Of a stretch of DNA of 64,000 bases, positions 46,388-57,780 are shown one piece after another. Positions within the stretch are counted from its first letter, which is position 1; each line of letters starts with the position of its first letter. Made by a program: the position numbers and the translations under genes. A model generated the notes under the pieces. It was given only the letters and a program-made list of their open reading frames with translations. It was not told the origin of the DNA and ran no database searches. Where the stretch lies: contig NC_133167.1 in the NCBI RefSeq assembly GCF_040802235.1, forward strand, positions 10,842,501 to 10,906,500, written 5' to 3'. Source of the DNA: Manis javanica (Eukaryota > Chordata > Mammalia > Pholidota > Manidae).

Positions 46388-46700
46388 TAGGTGTGACCAT
46401 ATGATGCGGTCTGGCTAATGGAAGGTGGGCAGAAGTGATGCATGGTGCATGCCAGCCTCCTTAGTGAGCCTTCTCCCTCTCTCTTCCCTGCAGCCTATAA
46501 GCATTATAAGAATTTATAGGGAAAAGAGCAAAGGGAAAAAATAAACATAAATAGCCACCTGCTGAGTTACTTGGGAGGCATCTGTGTGTTCTTGGCCGCC
46601 ACCATAAGAACATGGCAAAATGTAAAAAAGGGGGAAGGGGAAAGAAGAATCAGGATAGATAGGTTGAGATGCAGATCCAGTCAGACCAGCTCGATGAACT
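46388..46700 (+). repeat. LTR-like fragment, tentative
   Basis: 'gtgaccatatgatgcggtct', 'ggctaatggaaggtgggcag', 'aagtgatgcatggtgcatgc', 'ttctccctctctcttccctg' resemble the mid-part of an old ERVL/MaLR-like LTR (a 'ggccaatgggatgtgggcag' pattern). The right end is undefined. Confidence 0.4.
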
Positions 46701-47149
46701 TTAGCTTATTTCTGCGAGGTGGGATCTGTGGTCACAGATAGTGCAATTGGCTGTATTTTTAAAGTGACTTGTAATGATGTCTGCTACTCTTCTGAATGCT
46801 AATCCCTTTTGGTGGTTAGTCCTTTGCAAGGACCCTAATCAAGTGTTATTTCTGTAGCAAGGCCCTATTTGAATCTAAACTGATGTCTTTGCACGTTAGG
46901 AAGACTAACAAGGTAGAGCTCAGACATGCCTGAAGAGACCACGTTGTGTCCTGGGAGGGAGGTGCCCTTGAGACAAGATCTGGGCTCACATACTCGATTC
47001 AGAGAAAGTGACTCAGTGTTCTGGGGGCAGGGGCAGTCTATAGAAACAATTGTCATGGTGATAAATCTTATAAATGCACATCTGAGTTGGTGGAGTGTGT
47101 GAAAGCAAAACCTTGGGGAGAAATGCATTCGCTAAAAATGTCTAAGACT

Positions 47150-47570
47150 TCTCTCCCTTCCTTGATCTAACAAGTATTTGTTGGATGCAGTTACTATGTT
47201 CCAGTGTTGCCCCTTGTTGCTGGGGCATAGCAATGGTGCCTAGTCTAGCAGAATTCAAGGTGGGTAAGAGGTAAGACCCCCATAAGGGGGATTAAGCCAA
47301 GCAAACATCAGCTGGTGGTGAGGAAATTCAGTTGAATGAATTGGAGGAGTATTGGGGAGTTATCCTTATAGGGGCAGGATTTCTTGGTGAAGCCTGAAAG
47401 ATGACAAGGAACCAGCCATGCAAGGAGCAGAGTGGTTCCTGCAGTGGGAATAACAGTTGCAAAGACCCCGAGGAGGGAAGGAATTGGCATGTTCTGTAAC
47501 CTGAAAGGAGGCCAGAGCCACTGAAGCATAATGAACAGGGCTGGAGAGTAGCAAGTGAACAGGTCATTTA
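47150..47570 (-). repeat. L2 LINE, antisense
   Basis: 'acaagtatttgttggatgca', 'tactatgttccagtgttgcc', 'ttgctggggcatagcaatgg', 'gatttcttggtgaagcctga', 'gcagtgggaataacagttgc', 'aaagaccccgaggaggga', 'taacctgaaaggaggccaga'. Long antisense L2 including the part upstream of the usual tail. Confidence 0.85.
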
Positions 47571-47571
47571 G

Positions 47572-47770
47572 AGCAGAGTTTCTCAACCTCAGTGCTGTTA
47601 TTGTTGCTGGGACTGGAAAATTCTCTGTGGTGGATGCTGTCTGCTGCGTTGTAGGATGTCTTGCAGCATCCTTGGCCTCTACCCACTAGATGCCAGCAGT
47701 ATCCCCCAGTTGTGACAGTCAAAAATGTGCCCAGATGTTGCCACTTGTGTCCTGGAGAGCTGAGGACCCA
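47572..47770 (-). mobile_element. MER5A-type nonautonomous hAT transposon
   Basis: Nearly full antisense MER5A: 'agagtttctcaacctcagtg', 'ctgttattgttgctgggact', 'gttgtaggatgtcttgcagc', 'atccttggcctctacccact', 'agatgccagcagtatccccc', 'gttgtgacagtcaaaaatgt', 'gcccagatgttgccact'. About 190 bp, as expected. It lies between an antisense L2 and an LTR-like copy. Confidence 0.92.
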
Positions 47771-47826
47771 GAAGAAAGTGAGACCCCAAGGAGGGCTACC
47801 AGAACAGAAGCAGAAGAGAAGGGCAG

Positions 47827-48135
47827 TGTGATGGTTACTTGGATGTGTCTACTGGCTGAGCCATGGTACCCAGATATTTGCTCAAGTATTATTCTACATG
47901 TTTCTGTGAGGATATTTTTTTAGACAAAATTAACATTAAAATCATTGGACTTTGAGTAAAACACATTACACTCTATAATGTGGGTGGGCTTATCCAATCA
48001 ACTGAAGATCTTAAGAGAAAAAAGACTGACACTTCTTCAAATGAGGGAATTCTGCCAGCTGACTGCCTTTGGACTTGAGCTGCAACATCAACTCTTCCCT
48101 GGGTCTCCAAGCCTAAGGGTTTGCACTGAAGATTA
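47827..48135 (-). repeat. LTR-like repeat (same family as 40175), antisense, truncated
   Basis: Starts tgtgatggttacttggatgt, 'tctactggctgagccatggt', 'acccagatatttgctcaagt', 'tgtttctgtgaggatatttt', 'aaaattaacattaaaatcat', 'taatgtgggtgggcttatcc', 'aatcaactgaagatcttaag', 'gactgcctttggacttgagc', 'tcttccctgggtctccaagc'. This is the reverse orientation of the family at 40175 and 53231. The end carrying the microsatellite site is missing. Confidence 0.75.
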
Positions 48136-50055
48136 TGCAGTCTTGTCACCTAATTCCTTAAAAATGAATCTCCCCCCACCCCGGGACTCCAGCATCTGAT
48201 GCATGCCATTGTCTGGGGAGAGGGAGGTTGGGGGTGTTTGGCAACAGGGTGTGTGGTTGAGCTCAACCAACTTCTTCAGGAACAGGCGGAAAACCAATGC
48301 TTTTTAGGGAGACAGGTTTTTTTATAGCAGGGCCAGAGCAGAGCCAGCAGAGAGGCATGGGGTTAAGGGAGGCCTCTCTGAGAGCCTGTAAAGGGTGGCC
48401 ACTCCGCAGTGGGGAAGAGAAGCTTGTCCATGGCACATGTGAGCTCCCACTGGGGGCACTCTTACTAATGAGCAGCCAGGACTTTGAGTGGGACTGGAAA
48501 GAGCCTAAGGGGAACTGACAGTCAAGGAAATTCAGCCACTGCTGTTTTGTGATGTTTTAACTCCCAGGCTGGTGTGGGGAACTTAGGGGCATTAGATACA
48601 TGAGAAATACCTCAGTCTTGGTGTAAATTATTACACCAATTGGTGGTCTCACAATTGTGCACAGGGAAGAGTTGACTGTCTGCCTGCAACTGATTCAGAG
48701 GTAACAAAATGGGTGTCTGGAACCTGGGGACAGTTATACGCCCATTTCACCCTTCTTGGAGCACTTGGAGAAGTGCTTTCATTGCCAAATCTGTACATAC
48801 CTGGCTTTTAATGAACAAAAACAAAAGATACATCATCTTGCTGAATATTTGGAAGTTGTAATCTTTCCCAAGAGAAGGAAGAGGGAAGAGAAAAAGCGGT
48901 TTCTTCTCTATTATCTGCTAGGAAAACACACAAGTTTGCTGATTTGAAGGGGAGATGGGAGAGAAGTTTGGGGGCAAGTCCCAGCAGTCATGGCAGGTAT
49001 CCATCCAGCCTCTCCATAAACTTGCTGTGACCTGGCCTGAAGGCGAAGCTTTGGCGGCCTCCACCCCTGGGCCATGGTACTGACCCAACCTGAAATCCTT
49101 CTTCAGGTTGAGTCAGCAATGCATCCCATGACTTTTGGGCAACAGGTTCTTTTATACAAGACCATAAGCAAAAGGCTCTTTCTGCATAGTGTTGAATTTC
49201 CCAGAGGCTATGACCAGGGATTAGACAGAGGTACAAAAGTTTAAGAGATACTGCTCAAAAGCATTGAGTAATGCATAACTTGGCTTAGTCATGTCCTCCA
49301 AGTATTTGTGGAGAGCAAATAAGACTGTGGGTAATTGAGAATAAAACGTGTTGCTTTTCACACATGGGAATAACTCAAGGGAAAATAAATCCCTTTAAAC
49401 ATTTTAATTTCAATTAACTTCATATCATAAGACACACACACACACACACAATCACACATTTTTCGGCTTGCATTACTTTTGCAATGGATGCAGTTCTCCA
49501 AACCCAATGTTATATAAGCACATAAAAGTTTTTCTTAAAAATTATCCAATTTTTAACCTACTACAAAAATATTAAAAAAGAAAAAGTTGTGCCAACACAT
49601 AAGCTAACCAAATATATCCAATCTTCCCTGTTCTGGCCTTTGTTTATTTGTTTGTTTTGGCCTTTTGATACTCATTCTAGGGTGCTGGTTCCCCACTATC
49701 TATTTTTTTTTCCCCACTGACTCAGTCATGGCTAACCCTCCTGCTGGTAATGACAGTTCCTCTGGGTGCTGAATAGACTTCACCTGCTGTCCCTTCTTGC
49801 ATGGATCTCAGACATCTCTCCCCAACCCCACGGTGATCAAAATCAGGGTTGACAACTACTGGTCTAGTTTATAAGTTGGTCAGTGTCATTCAAACACTTT
49901 GGATAAGCTTGTGACCTCAAACTGTAACTGGTAGGTTGGGATCATCCCAGGCTGTTCATTTCAGTGTTTTACTTAAATAGGAGGCTTTGTTTGACCAATC
50001 GTTAACAAAAATTGATATTCCTTAATGAGGGAGTGTTTACAGTAGGAGAAAAGAC
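48135..50055. other. Unassigned with one microsatellite
   Basis: No gene recognised. Contains an (AC)n tract at 49433-49451 and a possible DNA-transposon-like end near 49720-49870 that I could not assign. Confidence 0.4.
49433..49451. repeat. Short (AC)n microsatellite
   Basis: About nine AC units followed by 'atcacacattt'. Confidence 0.9.
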
Positions 50056-50059
50056 TCTG

Positions 50060-50175
50060 TTCTTTGTACTCAAGAAATCTGGTTGTGGTCGAATCTGAGA
50101 GGTGTCATGATTGGCTCTGTGTCTGAGCCCATGTATCAGTTTACCCTGAGTTTCAGTCTCCTCATTTATACAATG
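50060..50175 (+). repeat. MIR fragment
   Basis: 'gaaatctggttgtggtcgaa', 'cagtttaccctgagtttcag', 'tctcctcatttatacaatgg', 'ggctgata'. Sense MIR core. Confidence 0.7.
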
Positions 50176-50289
50176 GGGCTGATAACAAGGGGCCCTGATT
50201 CACACACAGGGTTGCAGTCATCACAGACAGTAAGAAAAGTGAAAGTGGTTGCAAGTTCTCAAGCACAAGGCTTATATAAGGTTTGCATT

Positions 50290-50400
50290 GTTACAAAGGT
50301 TGTTGAGCACTTATTAATCTGCTGGCATCCTCTGTGTGCCAAGCTACAAGTTTCATATTCAGTGTAGGATAAATAGGTAAGGCATGGTCCCTAAGACATG
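50290..50400 (-). repeat. L2 fragment, antisense
   Basis: 'ttgttgagcacttattaatc', 'cctctgtgtgccaagctaca' and 'ggataaataggtaaggcatg' with 'gtccctaagacatg' fit the antisense L2 tail. Confidence 0.6.
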
Positions 50401-50679
50401 AAAGATTGCACTAGGAGAAGCCCATGAAAGGAGAAGGAACCGACATTCTCTGGCCCCTACCTACGAAGTAATGAGAATCTAACACTGTGATTAATTAGGT
50501 TCACAAAGATTTAAATGGAATTGATTTTTTTTTTTGTACACTGGGTTCAATTTTGTTTTTGAGTCAAGATGGTAAGGTCTGCACCTTTAATTTATTTATT
50601 AAATTATAAAAACAGTGTATATGCATTTAAACTAAAGACTACAGAATTGCAAAAAGTAAAGATTATAAATCCCTTGGCT

Positions 50680-50855
50680 TGAACTGGGCTTGAATACCAG
50701 CTGAGCTCTCACGAACTATGGATGTGACCCCTCAGACTGTTAGTTTCCTCATTATTAAGGTAGGCAAATAAATACTGACACAAAATCTCATGAGAAGTAA
50801 GGGAAAAATGATTTAAAATGTCAAACTTAGTATTTGGTGGGTGTCTAATCAGTGC
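50680..50855 (+). repeat. MIR SINE, diverged
   Basis: 'gggcttgaataccagctgag', 'atggatgtgacccctcagac', 'tgttagtttcctcattatta', 'aatctcatgagaagtaaggg', 'tttggtgggtgtctaatcag'. Order fits MIR. Confidence 0.7.
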
Positions 50856-51625
50856 TGTGGGTTTTTCTCCTTTTTTTTCTTTTGATAGTTAATTTGACTA
50901 AACTTTACATGCAATGTAGTGTCTGAAAACAGTCCGGTTTGCTAGGAATATGTATTTGGCTAATTTCAGGTTCCACTCATTCACCATAAATGTCTCTCAA
51001 TCTCAAGTGTCCAGCGGAAGGCCCCTCCTTGCCATTTGCAAACGCACCATCTCAAGGACTTTTCAGATAGTCGATCATTGACTCTTAGGAAATGCCTAAC
51101 CCTCACATTCTCCTGGCTGCTTTAAATTGTTGAGGAAAAGGCACCTTTAAAAAATTCCTTTTGTTGGTTGAATAACTTTAACCTCCAACCACAGCCATTT
51201 CCTTGGGGGCACAAACATAGTAAAGTGTCCTTTCTGAGTACTTGAGGACCGGAACAATCCAAATAAGTAACCAGTGAGGTTTCACTTTCATTATTCTGTG
51301 GGAAGAGTTTTATTGTACATGAAGGCAAGAAAACTTGCTGGCTGGCAGCGAAGCAGAAAAGGTTCTGTCTCCTATTGATTTCTCAAATGTTGTGATTCAG
51401 GGCATATTGGATAAAAACAGCTTCACTAATGAAGGCAGATTCTGTAGGCTCCTCACTTAAAGTTGGAGGTCCCAAAGAGTAGAGGATATACTGAAAGTAT
51501 TTCTTGAAAGTCTTCCATGAGGTAGAATGCTTTCCATGATGTGCCATGAAATGATCATCTTTCTTTTTGAAGGGGTAGATGGTATGGTGGTACAGACAGA
51601 GGTTGCACTTATGTGGCACAGAGCA
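50855..51625. other. Unassigned
   Basis: No gene or repeat recognised. Confidence 0.4.
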
Positions 51626-51805
51626 GTTTCACATGGTGATCTAGGAGAATGGGTTAATCTTGTGATCTAGGCAAGTTGGTTAACTTCTCTGAGTACAATT
51701 TCTTCATCTCTGATGTGGGGCAAATACCCTTCACACGGTTGAGAAGATAACGTCGGTGATTATATTTGTATTTCCAGTGCCCTGTAGGTGTGCAGTAAAT
51801 CTCTC
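51625..51805 (+). repeat. MIR SINE
   Basis: 'gatctaggcaagttggttaa', 'cttctctgagtacaatttct', 'tcatctctgatgtggggcaa', 'gttgagaagataacgtcggt', 'tgtaggtgtgcagtaaatct'. Sense MIR core and tail. Confidence 0.8.
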
Positions 51806-51884
51806 TTCTTTCACTCTCTGCCCTTCCTCACTCAAAACATTAGGCTAGGTGGTTTTAAAACTCCTTTGTATGGAAGGTGGCAAA

Positions 51885-52090
51885 GGACTTCCACATCCAT
51901 TTGCTCATTTGATTTTTCAAAACAACCCTCTGAAGTAGGTAGGTTTAGACTTAGTATTGACACTATTTTACAAATAAAAGAACAGTGCTCAAGGAGGTTT
52001 GGAGAAGTAGCTGCCTGAAGTCACTTGGCTGGTAAAGGAAGATGCAGGGGGAGCTTCCAGGCCATTTGGCACTTGAATCTGGGCTTCCCC
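51885..52090 (-). repeat. MIR SINE, antisense
   Basis: 'catttgctcatttgattttt', 'acaaccctctgaagtaggta', 'tattttacaaataaaagaac', 'gaagtcacttggctggtaaa', 'cacttgaatctgggcttccc'. Opposite orientation to the MIR 80 bp upstream, so the pair forms a small inverted MIR pair. Confidence 0.85.
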
Positions 52091-52173
52091 CTCTCCTTTG
52101 TAGCCCCCATTATTTTGTGGAAGATCTAAACGGCAGACTTGAATAGATACTCCCCATTTTCTGGTGACAACTC

Positions 52174-52490
52174 TGTCAGTCAGGGTTCAGCCAGAGAAGC
52201 AGAACTGGTATCAGATTTATCACAAGGAATTGGCTCACACAGCTGTGGGGACCGGCTAAGCAGGCCTGGAGACTGTGGGGCCGGCAGTCAAGGAAGGGAG
52301 ATCGGGAACATGATAAACACCCGGAGCGCGCGCTGAAACAGAACTGAGTTCCTCTCTGAACTCAGGGAGGGTCTTGGCCTTCTTTTAAGGGGCTTCCAGC
52401 TGATTAAACCAGGACTACTCCCCTTGTTGAGTAATTTTAAAAGTCAGCTGATTTGGGACCTAAATCACATTAGGAAATTGTCTACTACAA
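52174..52490 (+). repeat. LTR-like repeat (same family), no microsatellite
   Basis: 'tgtcagtcagggttcagcca', 'gagaagcagaactggtatca', 'gatttatcacaaggaattgg', 'ctcacacagctgtggggacc', and a later 'gcttccagctgattaaacca'. It keeps the family head but has no expanded microsatellite between the head and the 'gatttat' block. The right half is diverged and its end is approximate. Confidence 0.6.
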
Positions 52491-53230
52491 GATGGTTTCT
52501 GCCTCCCTTTTTTCTCTAACTTCCAGGCAAAGATGTCCTCTGTAGTTCACCTCCAATCAGAGCACACTAAAAAAGGGAATTATGGGGATTGTAGTTTAGT
52601 TGAGCCAAGTTGGAAAATCACACAGCCATTGTGATAAAAATCTGAAGCCCAACCACCGAAGTGAATTTTTCTTCTACCGTATTTCTCTGGCACCTGTGTA
52701 CACCTTCTAGTCACTGTGAGAGAAGCTTGACCAATTAGGAAAGTGATTGGCCGCCATGAGTTTACTCCGTGTTTCTGCTATCAGGTTCTAAGGACAGAGA
52801 ATCTGTGCACAGGTGATCTTGTGCATTAGATTTCAGGGACATCCCCAGAAAAATTGCACATATGGGAAGTAATTGAGGTGGATGTAGTGGGCCCAGGACT
52901 CACAGTTGAACCTGAGATGCTTAACCATCTCAGGCAAAACCAAAACAAAGAAAAAATAGCCAAACCAAATGAAGTGACTGCTATAATAATAGCTGCAGCA
53001 AAACAAGCTCAACAGCAATGACACCATGACACCAATGACACCAGGGCTTTATCATGTTTAAAGTTTCTATTCTTCCCTTGATGACTATTGGTAATAGTGA
53101 AAAAAATTTGGTCATGCTGCAAAAAATCAAGGGACGGCATAACCTAGAGAGAGACCAGCAATTTGCCTTCACCAAACACTGAGTGCTCCCTTGTCCTCAT
53201 GCCTGACACAATATCCCACTAGCAGTGCCA
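52490..53230. other. Unassigned
   Basis: No gene or repeat recognised. It contains a tandem-like 'caatgacaccatgacaccaa' at 53015-53035. Confidence 0.4.
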
Positions 53231-53456
53231 TTAGTTAGGATCCTCCAGAGAAACAGAACCAACAGATGCACACACACGCGCACACACACACACACGCACG
53301 CACGCACACGCACGCACACACACGCACACACACACGCACACACACACGCACACACACGCACGCACGCACACGCACGCACGCACGCACACACAAACACGCA
53401 CACACACGCGCACACACACGCACACACACACGCACACACACACGCGCACACACACG

Positions 53457-53497
<41 letters not shown>

Positions 53498-53842
53498 ATT
53501 TATTATAAGGAATTGACTCATGTGATTTTGGAGGCTGACAAGTCCCAAGATCTGCATTCAGCAAGCTGGATACCCAGGAGAGCCAATATTTTAGTTTGAA
53601 TCCCAAGGCTGGAAAAAACCCATGTCCCAGCTCAAAGATGGTCAGGCAGGAAGAATTCAGAGGATCAGCCTTTTGTTCTGTGCAGGCCTGCAGCTGAGGA
53701 GGCCCACCCACATTCTATCTATTTTTAATGTTAAACCCACCCATCCAAACCAACCCTCACAGAAACACCCAGAATAAGGTTTGACTGGACATCCAGGTAC
53801 TCTGCGACCCAGTCAAGTTGACACATAAAATTAACCATCACA
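53231..53842 (+). repeat. LTR-like repeat (same family), full copy with giant microsatellite
   Basis: Head 'ttagttaggatcctccagag' plus 'aaacagaaccaacagatg', then the microsatellite, then 'agatttattataaggaattg', 'actcatgtgattttggaggc', 'tgacaagtcccaagatctgc', 'agctggatacccaggagagc', 'atgtcccagctcaaagatgg', 'gcccacccacattctatcta', 'ccctcacagaaacacccaga', 'ataaggtttgactggacatc', 'gacccagtcaagttgacaca', and the terminal taaccatcaca. This is the best copy for defining the family: about 385 bp without the microsatellite. Confidence 0.85.
53269..53496. repeat. 228-bp CA/CG (CACG) compound microsatellite
   Basis: Made almost only of CA and CG dinucleotides: runs of CA of 3-15 units interrupted by single or double CG steps (e.g. 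acacacgcacgcacgcacac), with one frame break (caaacac) near 53392. No stop codons exist in most registers, so long false open frames (up to 158 codons, Cys/Val or His/Thr runs) cross it in both strands. These are not genes. Confidence 0.97.
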
Positions 53843-54252
53843 GTAGTTTTAGTTTATAACAAGCATGAAAGAAAATCCCAGTTCCCTAGAGGGGCTTTAA
53901 TCCTCTTTTCTCAGGATCCCTGGATTTTTCCTCTGGCTTCTCAGCTCAGAGTATTCCAACTCTGCTTTCTTTCAAGTCCCCACTCCCAATGTGTTTACCC
54001 AGAAACATGAAGTTGAGCTTTACTGCAGATGTCGTTACCTGGGACAGCTGCCTAGCTGTCCAAAAGGGATCGTTCCCCATCTCAGGAGTACTAGGCTGGG
54101 GGAGGCATTGCCATGAAGGGGTGTCAGGCATTCTTGTTGCTGAGCTCTGATTGATCCTACACAGGACTGCTGTCCTCAGTCCCTGCTGACACTTAATCCT
54201 GCCCTGTTGGGTTTAGTGAGTGTAGCATTAAGGAGTACATGTGGAGGAGGTT

Positions 54253-54745
54253 TGTGGTGGATGGCAAAAAGTGGCCACAGACTTTCATGCCTGCAATTTG
54301 ACTTTGAAGGTCCTCTCATCAATAAGTGAGGTTTATTTCCCACTTTTTAATCTAGGTTGGCTTTATAACCTGCTTGACAACAGAATGCAGTGAAAATGAC
54401 AGTGTGGTACTTCTGAGCTTAGGCTCCAAGAGGTTTTGCCACACCTCCACACCTCTCTTGAAACCCTGTCCAGACAGTTTATGAATAAGCCCAGGCTAGG
54501 CTGTTGGGGGATGGGAGAATGTGGAGCCATTGAAGCTGAGACCCTTCTGGACTGGCCTGTCTCAAACGGCCTGGCAGTCAACCACAAAAGCATTAAGAAC
54601 CCCTGAATCTAAAATGCAGGAGATCAGAAAGGCCACTCAGTTAACCCCTGATTACAGCCCCAGTTAGCAACCTGCAGAACTGTGAACTAAATAAATTCCA
54701 TTGTCTTAAGCCACTGAGTTTTGGGATAGTTGGTTATGCTAACTC
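54253..54745 (+). repeat. ERVL/MaLR-like LTR
   Basis: 'tgtggtggatggcaaaaagt', 'ggccacagactttcatgcct', 'aatctaggttggctttataa', 'gacagtgtggtacttctgag', 'cttaggctccaagaggtttt', 'gaaaccctgtccagacagtt', 'ctaaataaattccattgtct', 'taagccactgagttttggga', 'tagttggttatgctaa'. TG start and near-TA(CA) end fit a solitary LTR. A polyadenylation-signal-like AATAAA lies at 54691-54696. Confidence 0.7.
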
Positions 54746-56225
54746 ATAAGAGCTAATTCATAAAGCTATCATTTTAATACTCAAGTAGGATTCCTGATAT
54801 AGACTCCCTGAGCATTTTTGGGACTCCCTGTCTTGGAGTAAAGAATTAATGGATATTTCTGCTAACAAAATTAATAGGTTTTTCTCCCTAGCATTTCTCT
54901 GATACAGCAAAGCTCCTAAACTCTTAAAACTGGCATATGTATATAGAATAGCCTGGTAGTTTGGTGGATCTTCAAATTTTAGCACAGAAAGCTAGATGCC
55001 ATAAGATACTAGGCTTTGAATATGTTTCGGTAGCTCTTCCATGGACCCCTAACTGTTTCGAAACATGGACTCTGGACCCCTCTTGTTCTTAGTCAAGTGA
55101 ATGCAGGTTCTAACTGGCCAAGTGGCCAGAGCAGGTGATAGATAACCATGTTCATTTCCTACTGCAACCATAATCTCCTACTGAATTCCCTCGACTTCAG
55201 TGGGGCCACAGATTTGGAGAATCCCAGAGCTATTGAGTGGTGGTGAAAGAGGAGATTCGTAAATTTTGATGACTATGAATCACACCTTAAGAATTTGTGG
55301 CTACCTTTGAAGTGTGAACCACAGGATGTATCTGATTTATTTTAGCATCTGCGCTATTCCTGCAGTGCATTTCCAAAAGACCTGACCGAGCTGAAGGAGA
55401 ACTGTGCCCACTGACAAGACCACTGCAGAAACGTTGGGTATCTTAACCAGAATTGTTATGACTTTTCTGCCCACATGATTAAAATCTTGCTCAAGTTTGC
55501 ATTTTATTAGCTTTGTGGAAATGTTTTCTTTCATGGGACTGTTGAGATCAAAGCTGAGTCTCTCTTTGGGATGTAGGTGGTGATCCGAAAATGAGACATG
55601 CCTAATTTAGTGTCCTCCTGAGATTCCTCCGGTAGCTCAGTTTAATGTTTTCCTGTTGACTGATTGAGATGCATAAGTAATGGCCAGCTGATAAAAATCC
55701 ACAGGAAAGGATCTTTGAATGTTTTTGGTTGAACAACTTTTTTAAGGCTACTTTGTATTTAGTGAGGAGAACGTGTACCCCAGAGTATCCTCTAATTATA
55801 AACCAAATTCAGCTAGTGTACAATCTGGCAGGTATTTTGATATAACATAAATGAATGTTTTTACTTATCTTACCTGATTTATTCAGTTGGAGGGTCTGGT
55901 GCATTAAATATGTAGCTTTCTAGGAACTATGTGTAAATTGAAGTGATTAACAAATTTGTTGGAGAAAGCAAGCAAGTTCACTTACCCCTGTGCAACCTAT
56001 GTATTTTTGGAATACTATCTCTTATAATTGAAGAAGATAATACTTTTCATCTGACAAAGCACCCCACCCTTCATCAAAAAAGGTCTTCCCTCTAGAAGAC
56101 CTTTTGGCAGAAAAGAGAGGATGTACCTTCCTAATGGGTGACATTGGGCTTTCAGCTCAGCCACGCCCAGCTTATTAGACTTCCAGTGAAAAAAATTAAT
56201 CCAATAACTATTTGATTAGATCGTC
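54745..56225. other. Unassigned
   Basis: No gene or repeat recognised. Confidence 0.4.
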
Positions 56226-56450
56226 ATCATCATTAATAGTAGTAATCACATTTACTGAGCACTGGAGAGACACTAAGTAAAATAATCCATATTGGTCATC
56301 TCTTTTAATCCTCACAACAGTCCTCTGAGGTGGGTTGGGCACTATTATTTCCATTTTCAGATGAGGAAATTGAGACACAAATAAGTCAAATGACTTACCC
56401 AGATGGCATGGCTAGAGACTCAAAACTCATATCCATTTCAAAGTCCTGTA
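56225..56450 (-). repeat. MIR SINE, antisense
   Basis: 'tcacatttactgagcactgg', 'tcatctcttttaatcctcac', 'aacagtcctctgaggtgggt', 'tattatttccattttcagat', 'gaggaaattgagacacaaat', 'gacttacccagatggcatgg', 'ctagagactcaaaactc'. Nearly full and well preserved. Confidence 0.92.
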
Positions 56451-57780
56451 TAATCTTAAATAGAGTACTGAATAATTAATTTCTTTTTTATCTTCCTTTA
56501 TCAAAATATGTATGGCTGGTGGCAGCTCTTTTTGCTTGGGCAAAGTGGATGCTTAAAACTATAGGAGAAAAACATAATTTTCCCTCTACTTTCATGAATT
56601 CTCTTTGAGTATTATAGCTGAGACCTCTATAATAAAGATAAAAACAAGTTTACTAATAAGTAGACATTACACATACATGCAAGATATGCAGGGAAAAATG
56701 AGTAACTCAAAGAAGTGGTACAGAAGTCAGGCTTAAATACCATTTTAATAAGGAAAGGGGAGGGGAAAGGCAGGCCTCTTAGGGGAGAGTAAATGAGTTT
56801 TTGGAAGATGAATGATGGGCCCTTAGAAGAAAGATGAGAGATGACAGTTTGTGACAAAGTTTGTTTGGCTGTGGTGTCAACTTCTAGTCTCCTCTCCTGC
56901 AGTAGGAGTCAATCTTCCTGGGTTACTGGAATCCCTGGGGAAAGGATTTAAGACAACTGAGCATATTTTGGAAGCTGTGTCTTTAGGCAGATAAAGGGAG
57001 TTCATAGATAGCCTTTCACTGCATTTGTTGTTTTTCAAGTGCCTATAGCTCAAAATAATCACTATCTCAAGGTGGCATATTTTGGGGCAGCATATCCTCT
57101 GCCCTTTCAAAACTTAATATCAACTGGTTTACATTTTGGTTAAGGGACATTGAGCGTCGACTCCTTGAACACAGTATGGGGGATAATGTCAAGTTTATCA
57201 TTTCTGTTGGGTCACACTCTGAAGGATATTTCAGACTTTAGATTCCATTCATGGCAGAATATTTTACCATAATTCTCCAGTCAGGAGACACAGAGAGGAA
57301 GAAAGGCAGGGGGATGGACAATCAGAGAGAGTGAGCTGCCTTTACCACTCCCAGCCAACTACTGACCACGCTACCTCTTCCCAGGGTCCTTTACATGTAT
57401 CCAGGCACGGCAGTGGAACTCTTAGGATTTCAGGTGCTTTGCCTGAAAAATGAAAGGTCATAACACATTATAATGTGTGGTCTCTTTCCGGTCTCATTCT
57501 AATTCATTTTATACACAGCTGGTTTCATTTGAGCTCAGTCAGCCATTTGCCCTTCAAGGCAGCTACAGCTGAGGCACAGCTAGCCAAACATGTGTTAGTC
57601 AACATATGGGGTATACAGTCTGAGCACCCCTTGTAAAGAAAGGTCTATGAAATTTAGACTTTTTGTAACTTCTTAGAGCAAGTCCCAGGGGGCTTCCCTT
57701 GGAGACCTGCCTTCCTGGCTGTAGGTAAATGCATGGCCAATGCCTTTTCCAACCAGACTGTGCCATTTCCCTGCATAAAC
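56450..57780. other. Unassigned
   Basis: No gene or repeat recognised. Chance-length minus frames at 56627-57110. Confidence 0.4.

Noticed and set aside
53197..53711. Several long overlapping frames (80-158 codons) on both strands
   Set aside because: They are translations of a CA/CG microsatellite (His/Thr or Cys/Val runs) inside an LTR-like repeat.
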